Below, piece by piece: positions 6,090 through 7,868 of a stretch of DNA of 7,868 nucleotides (its first letter is position 1; each line of letters begins with the position of its first letter). The notes under the pieces are model-generated. The model searched no databases. It was not told where the DNA came from and saw nothing but the letters and a program-made list of their open reading frames with translations. The translations under genes were made by a program, and so were the position numbers. The stretch comes from an uncultured Bacillaceae bacterium (GTDB lineage Bacteria; Bacillota; Bacilli; Bacillales; Alkalibacillaceae): contig CALGNY010000158.1 of the NCBI GenBank assembly GCA_937958375.1, positions 1-7,868 on the forward strand. The letters run 5' to 3'.

Positions 6090-6163
6090 ACCTAGTAGTA
6101 TTGAATAAATCCGTCGTATGGTACATATTTTTTAAACATCAAGGTGCAAGGGGTGATGAACTG

Positions 6164-7189
6164 ATGTTGCGAAAAAATAAAAAGAGACCGTTTTTGTTGG
6201 GTACCGTTGCAGGTAGTTTGGCGCTTAGCTCCCCTCTCATCCTTCATGTGCCAGTGGATGCACAGACAAAGGAACAAATTTCAGAAATGAAGCAACTGAA
6301 ATATGGAGATCACGAGCAAGCTGTTGTTGAGCTTCAACGAAAATTAAAGACATTGCGGTATTACCAAGGCGAAATTACAGCAAACTATAATGTGTTAACG
6401 GAGCATGCGGTGCGAAGCTTTCAATCAGAACATGCGCTCCAGGCAAGCGGTTCAATGAATGAAGAAACCATTGTGGCTTTATTGGATGAAATGGATAAAC
6501 ATCATCATGAAGTGGTACGGAAACATGCAGAAAAACTACATTACGGTGAACAGTCCGATCGCGTGAAAAACACCCAACAATCTTTGAGCTACTTAGGATA
6601 TTATACTTCTGAAATTGACGGCATCGCAGGAAATTTGACTAAAGAAGCAATTGAAAACTATGGTGAAATTGAAGGTTTCGACTTAGCATTGGAAACGTTG
6701 GAACCTCCCGAGCAAGTCATTCATGTGGTCCATACAACGGACTCACCAACCACTAACCAATCATCTCAGGCAACTGAAACGAGTGCGCAGCAAAAAAAAC
6801 AAACGGTCAAGGTCCAAAAATCAACAGCCAATCACGCTTCTGTGATGTCGACGGCCCAATCTTACTTAGGCTCTCCCTATGTTTGGGGTGGCGATACACC
6901 GACGGGCTTTGATTGCAGTGGATTTTTACAATATGTCTATCAGCAACATGGGGTTTCATTGCCAAGAACGGTCAGTGCAATTTGGAATTCGACGATTCCA
7001 GTGGATCAGCCGAGTGTAGGTGATTTAGTTTTTTTCGAAACGTATCAATCAGGTCCTTCCCATGCCGGCATTTATTTAGGAAATGGCCAATTCATTCATG
7101 CCGGAACTTCAACAGGCGTAACCATCAGTCATATGGATAATGGCTATTGGCAGCCTCGTTATTTAGGCGCGAGAACAATAAAACGGTAA
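6164..7189 (+). CDS. Secreted NlpC/P60 peptidoglycan endopeptidase with two PG-binding repeats
   Basis: A 341-residue secreted cell-wall hydrolase. Residues 1-33 form a signal peptide: basic MLRKNKKRPF, a hydrophobic core, and a likely cut after VDA. Two peptidoglycan_binding_1 repeats follow: about 44-107 (LKYGDHEQAVVELQRKLK, then RSFQ) and 125-174 (LHYGEQSDRVKNTQQSLSYL, then DGIAGNLTKEAI). The first lacks the usual DGxxG turn. A Ser/Thr/Gln-rich linker (about 190-222) leads to an NlpC/P60 domain (226-341) with the catalytic set Cys251 (FDCSGF), His300 (SHAGIYLG) and His312 (FIHAG). Relatives cut the D-Glu-meso-DAP bond of stem peptides in cell separation or growth. The start is ATG 6164, after AAGGGGTG; an upstream in-frame TTG at 6101 would spoil the signal peptide. 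It is monocistronic, has a WalR box upstream and a terminator downstream. The role resembles LytE/CwlS, but with different binding modules. Confidence 0.93.
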   Translation: MLRKNKKRPFLLGTVAGSLALSSPLILHVPVDAQTKEQISEMKQLKYGDHEQAVVELQRKLKTLRYYQGEITANYNVLTEHAVRSFQSEHALQASGSMNEETIVALLDEMDKHHHEVVRKHAEKLHYGEQSDRVKNTQQSLSYLGYYTSEIDGIAGNLTKEAIENYGEIEGFDLALETLEPPEQVIHVVHTTDSPTTNQSSQATETSAQQKKQTVKVQKSTANHASVMSTAQSYLGSPYVWGGDTPTGFDCSGFLQYVYQQHGVSLPRTVSAIWNSTIPVDQPSVGDLVFFETYQSGPSHAGIYLGNGQFIHAGTSTGVTISHMDNGYWQPRYLGARTIKR

Positions 7190-7194
7190 AATCG

Positions 7195-7239
7195 AAAAGA
7201 CCGAACGGTAGAGCTCTTCTATCGATCGGTCTTTTTCTT
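7195..7239 (+). terminator. Intrinsic terminator of the NlpC/P60 gene
   Basis: The arms AAAAGACCGA (7195-7204) and TCGGTCTTTT (7226-7235) pair perfectly. After one A-A mismatch the stem continues for 7 more pairs around a GCTCT loop, and TTTTTCTTC completes the U-run. It starts 6 bases after the stop codon. Confidence 0.9.
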
Positions 7240-7312
7240 CATCGTTCAACGGAAATTTAAAAAAGCTTGCTTACCCCTTGGTGCGTAAGGGTTAGAGGTA
7301 TAATGATATCGC
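7240..7312. other. Spacer between terminator and csp promoter
   Basis: This is the first part of the 307-bp gene-free stretch 7190-7496; the terminator, promoter and leader in the rest are listed separately. It holds no credible coding frame. A TATAAT at 7299-7304 could be an upstream -10 for csp, but the sequence 15-17 bp before it (TTGGTG) is a poor -35. An imperfect inverted repeat, CCCTT and AAGGG around GGTGCGT (7275-7291), overlaps that region. Confidence 0.4.
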
Positions 7313-7341
7313 TTGACGGTCTATTTCCTATTCAGTATACT
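7313..7341 (+). promoter_or_regulatory. Sigma-A promoter of the cold-shock gene
   Basis: TTGACG (7313-7318) and TATACT (7336-7341) are 17 bp apart, each one base from consensus. This is the best promoter in the window. Transcription would start near 7348, giving a leader of about 150 nt before the csp start codon, typical of cold-shock genes. Confidence 0.85.
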
Positions 7342-7399
7342 GAAGGTGCAATAAAGATGTTAGGTATGATCATTCAAGCAACTGTTCAATGAGTTTTTG

Positions 7400-7467
7400 G
7401 ATGGTGATTCATTGATATTTGCGGAATTGGTCTCTTGGCATTATTATTGTGAATATCACACACCATC
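7400..7467 (+). ncRNA. Structured 5' leader of the cold-shock mRNA
   Basis: Within the long leader, GATGGTG (7400-7406) pairs with CACCATC (7461-7467) and TGATATT (7413-7419) pairs with AATATCA (7452-7458). The two helices are separated by a 6/2-base internal loop and capped by a 32-base loop. The structure ends 13 bases before the AGGAGG ribosome binding site. Long leaders whose fold changes with temperature control translation of E. coli cspA. A similar thermosensing or stability role here is inference; the pairing is seen directly. Confidence 0.5.
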
Positions 7468-7496
7468 AGGTGAAGTTTTTAGGAGGATTTATTTAC

Positions 7497-7697
7497 ATGG
7501 AAAACGGCGTAGTAAAATGGTTCAATGCTGAAAAAGGTTACGGATTCATTCAAGTTGAAGGTGGAGACGACGTATTCGTACACTACTCTGCCATTCAAGA
7601 AGAAGGATTCAAAACATTAGACGAAGGTCAAGAAGTTGAATTTGAAATTGTGGAAGGCGATCGCGGACCACAAGCTGCTAATGTAAGCAAAAAATAA
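7497..7697 (+). CDS. cspD: Cold-shock protein, CspB/CspD type
   Basis: A 66-residue single cold-shock domain (OB-fold beta-barrel) that binds single-stranded RNA and DNA and acts as an RNA chaperone. RNP1 is KGYGFIQV (13-20) and RNP2 is VFVHY (26-30), preceded by VKWFN with Trp8. Two nucleic-acid-contacting positions that are Phe15 and Phe30 in B. subtilis CspB are Tyr here, a conservative change. The ending RGPQAANVSKK is typical. EGGDD before RNP2 and the nearby dfrA-thyA favour the cspD paralogue, so the symbol is tentative. The ATG at 7497 is 10 bases after AGGAGG. The frame is open upstream to 7419, but that part is untranslated leader. It has its own strong promoter, a roughly 150-nt structured leader and a terminator, so it is a single-gene unit. 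Confidence 0.97.
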   Translation: MENGVVKWFNAEKGYGFIQVEGGDDVFVHYSAIQEEGFKTLDEGQEVEFEIVEGDRGPQAANVSKK

Positions 7698-7721
7698 TGT
7701 ACACTAAATAAAAAATACATG

Positions 7722-7757
7722 CTGGTCAAGCCTATCTATAGGTTTGACCAGTTTTTT
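7722..7757 (+). terminator. Strong intrinsic terminator after csp, probably bidirectional
   Basis: CTGGTCAAGCCTAT and ATAGGTTTGACCAG pair over up to 14 bp, with one G-U, around a very tight turn. Six T residues follow on the plus strand. On the minus strand the stem is followed by CATGTATTTTTTA, so it could also end a convergent transcript from the right. Confidence 0.92.
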
Positions 7758-7763
7758 GGTTCA

Positions 7764-7868
7764 TTAACTCTGATTTCGAACGGCGGTATACGGTATCGGC
7801 GACATTTGATTCATTTTTCTGCCCCGAATGTCGCTGAGACGCCTTGTCATCAACATTTGCTTCTTTTT
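7764..7868 (-). CDS. Possible 3' end of a convergent gene running off the window
   Basis: On the minus strand a frame is open from the window edge to a TAA at 7764, giving 34 residues ending in YTAVRNQS. The stop lies 7 bp before the shared terminator, good geometry for a convergent gene. A second minus frame is also open from the edge, to a TAG at 7732, with a hydrophilic peptide and more Bacillus-like codons, but it would end inside the terminator stem. I recognise neither. The region also contains a 12-bp hairpin. It could equally be non-coding. Confidence 0.25.
   Translation of the reverse strand, partial: KKKQMLMTRRLSDIRGRKMNQMSPIPYTAVRNQS
7797..7836. repeat. Inverted repeat near the right edge
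   Basis: GCGACATT (7799-7806) and AATGTCGC (7827-7834) are exact inverted copies. With G-U pairs in the plus-strand RNA the stem extends to 12 bp (7797-7808 with 7825-7836) around a 16-base loop. No U-run follows on either side, so it is not an intrinsic terminator. Its role is unknown. Confidence 0.4.

Noticed and set aside
1..7868. CRISPR array, transposon ends, tRNA or rRNA genes, defence island
   Set aside because: No direct-repeat array, transposase motif, terminal inverted repeats, cloverleaf or rRNA signature was seen; the genes are conserved housekeeping functions with uniform base composition.

Overview
The window is an ordinary chromosomal housekeeping stretch from a low-to-moderate G+C Gram-positive bacterium, almost certainly a Bacillaceae member. 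The evidence is strong AGGAGG-type ribosome binding sites, several small Bacillales-only families (YozE, YqfQ/VrrA-like, DUF2584-like, DUF6501-like), a TatA-plus-TatC export system with no TatB, and a CspB/CspD-type cold-shock protein. From memory, msrA/msrB, dfrA, thyB and cspD are also near one another in Bacillus subtilis, in roughly this order, so the layout looks like a variant of that region. Fused MsrAB, long ThyA and a local tat cluster differ from B. subtilis and suggest a related genus. A halotolerant one is possible, but this is not shown.

Positions 1-6008 are all minus strand. In transcription order: thyA and dfrA (thymidylate and folate cycle, 13 bp apart), two tandem tatA genes, a hairpin terminator, tatC and yozE, then a strong intrinsic terminator. 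Next come a DUF2584-like gene, ung, a YqfQ-like gene and msrAB, and finally a DUF6501-like gene preceded by a perfect 18-bp palindrome. thyA, dfrA and ung are linked functionally by dTMP supply and uracil removal from DNA. msrAB repairs oxidised methionine in proteins.

Positions 6009-7868 are mainly plus strand. Divergent from thyA lies a secreted cell-wall endopeptidase with a signal peptide, two peptidoglycan-binding repeats and an NlpC/P60 domain. The intergenic region carries an exact match to the WalR box, as expected for a WalRK-controlled autolysin. After its terminator comes a near-consensus sigma-A promoter, a roughly 150-nt structured leader and a cold-shock gene, closed by a very strong terminator. 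The last 100 bases may hold the 3' end of a convergent gene.

I found no mobile element, CRISPR array, tRNA or rRNA. No wholly new system is evident. The most interesting signals are regulatory: the WalR box, the palindrome, the cold-shock leader and the tandem tatA arrangement.
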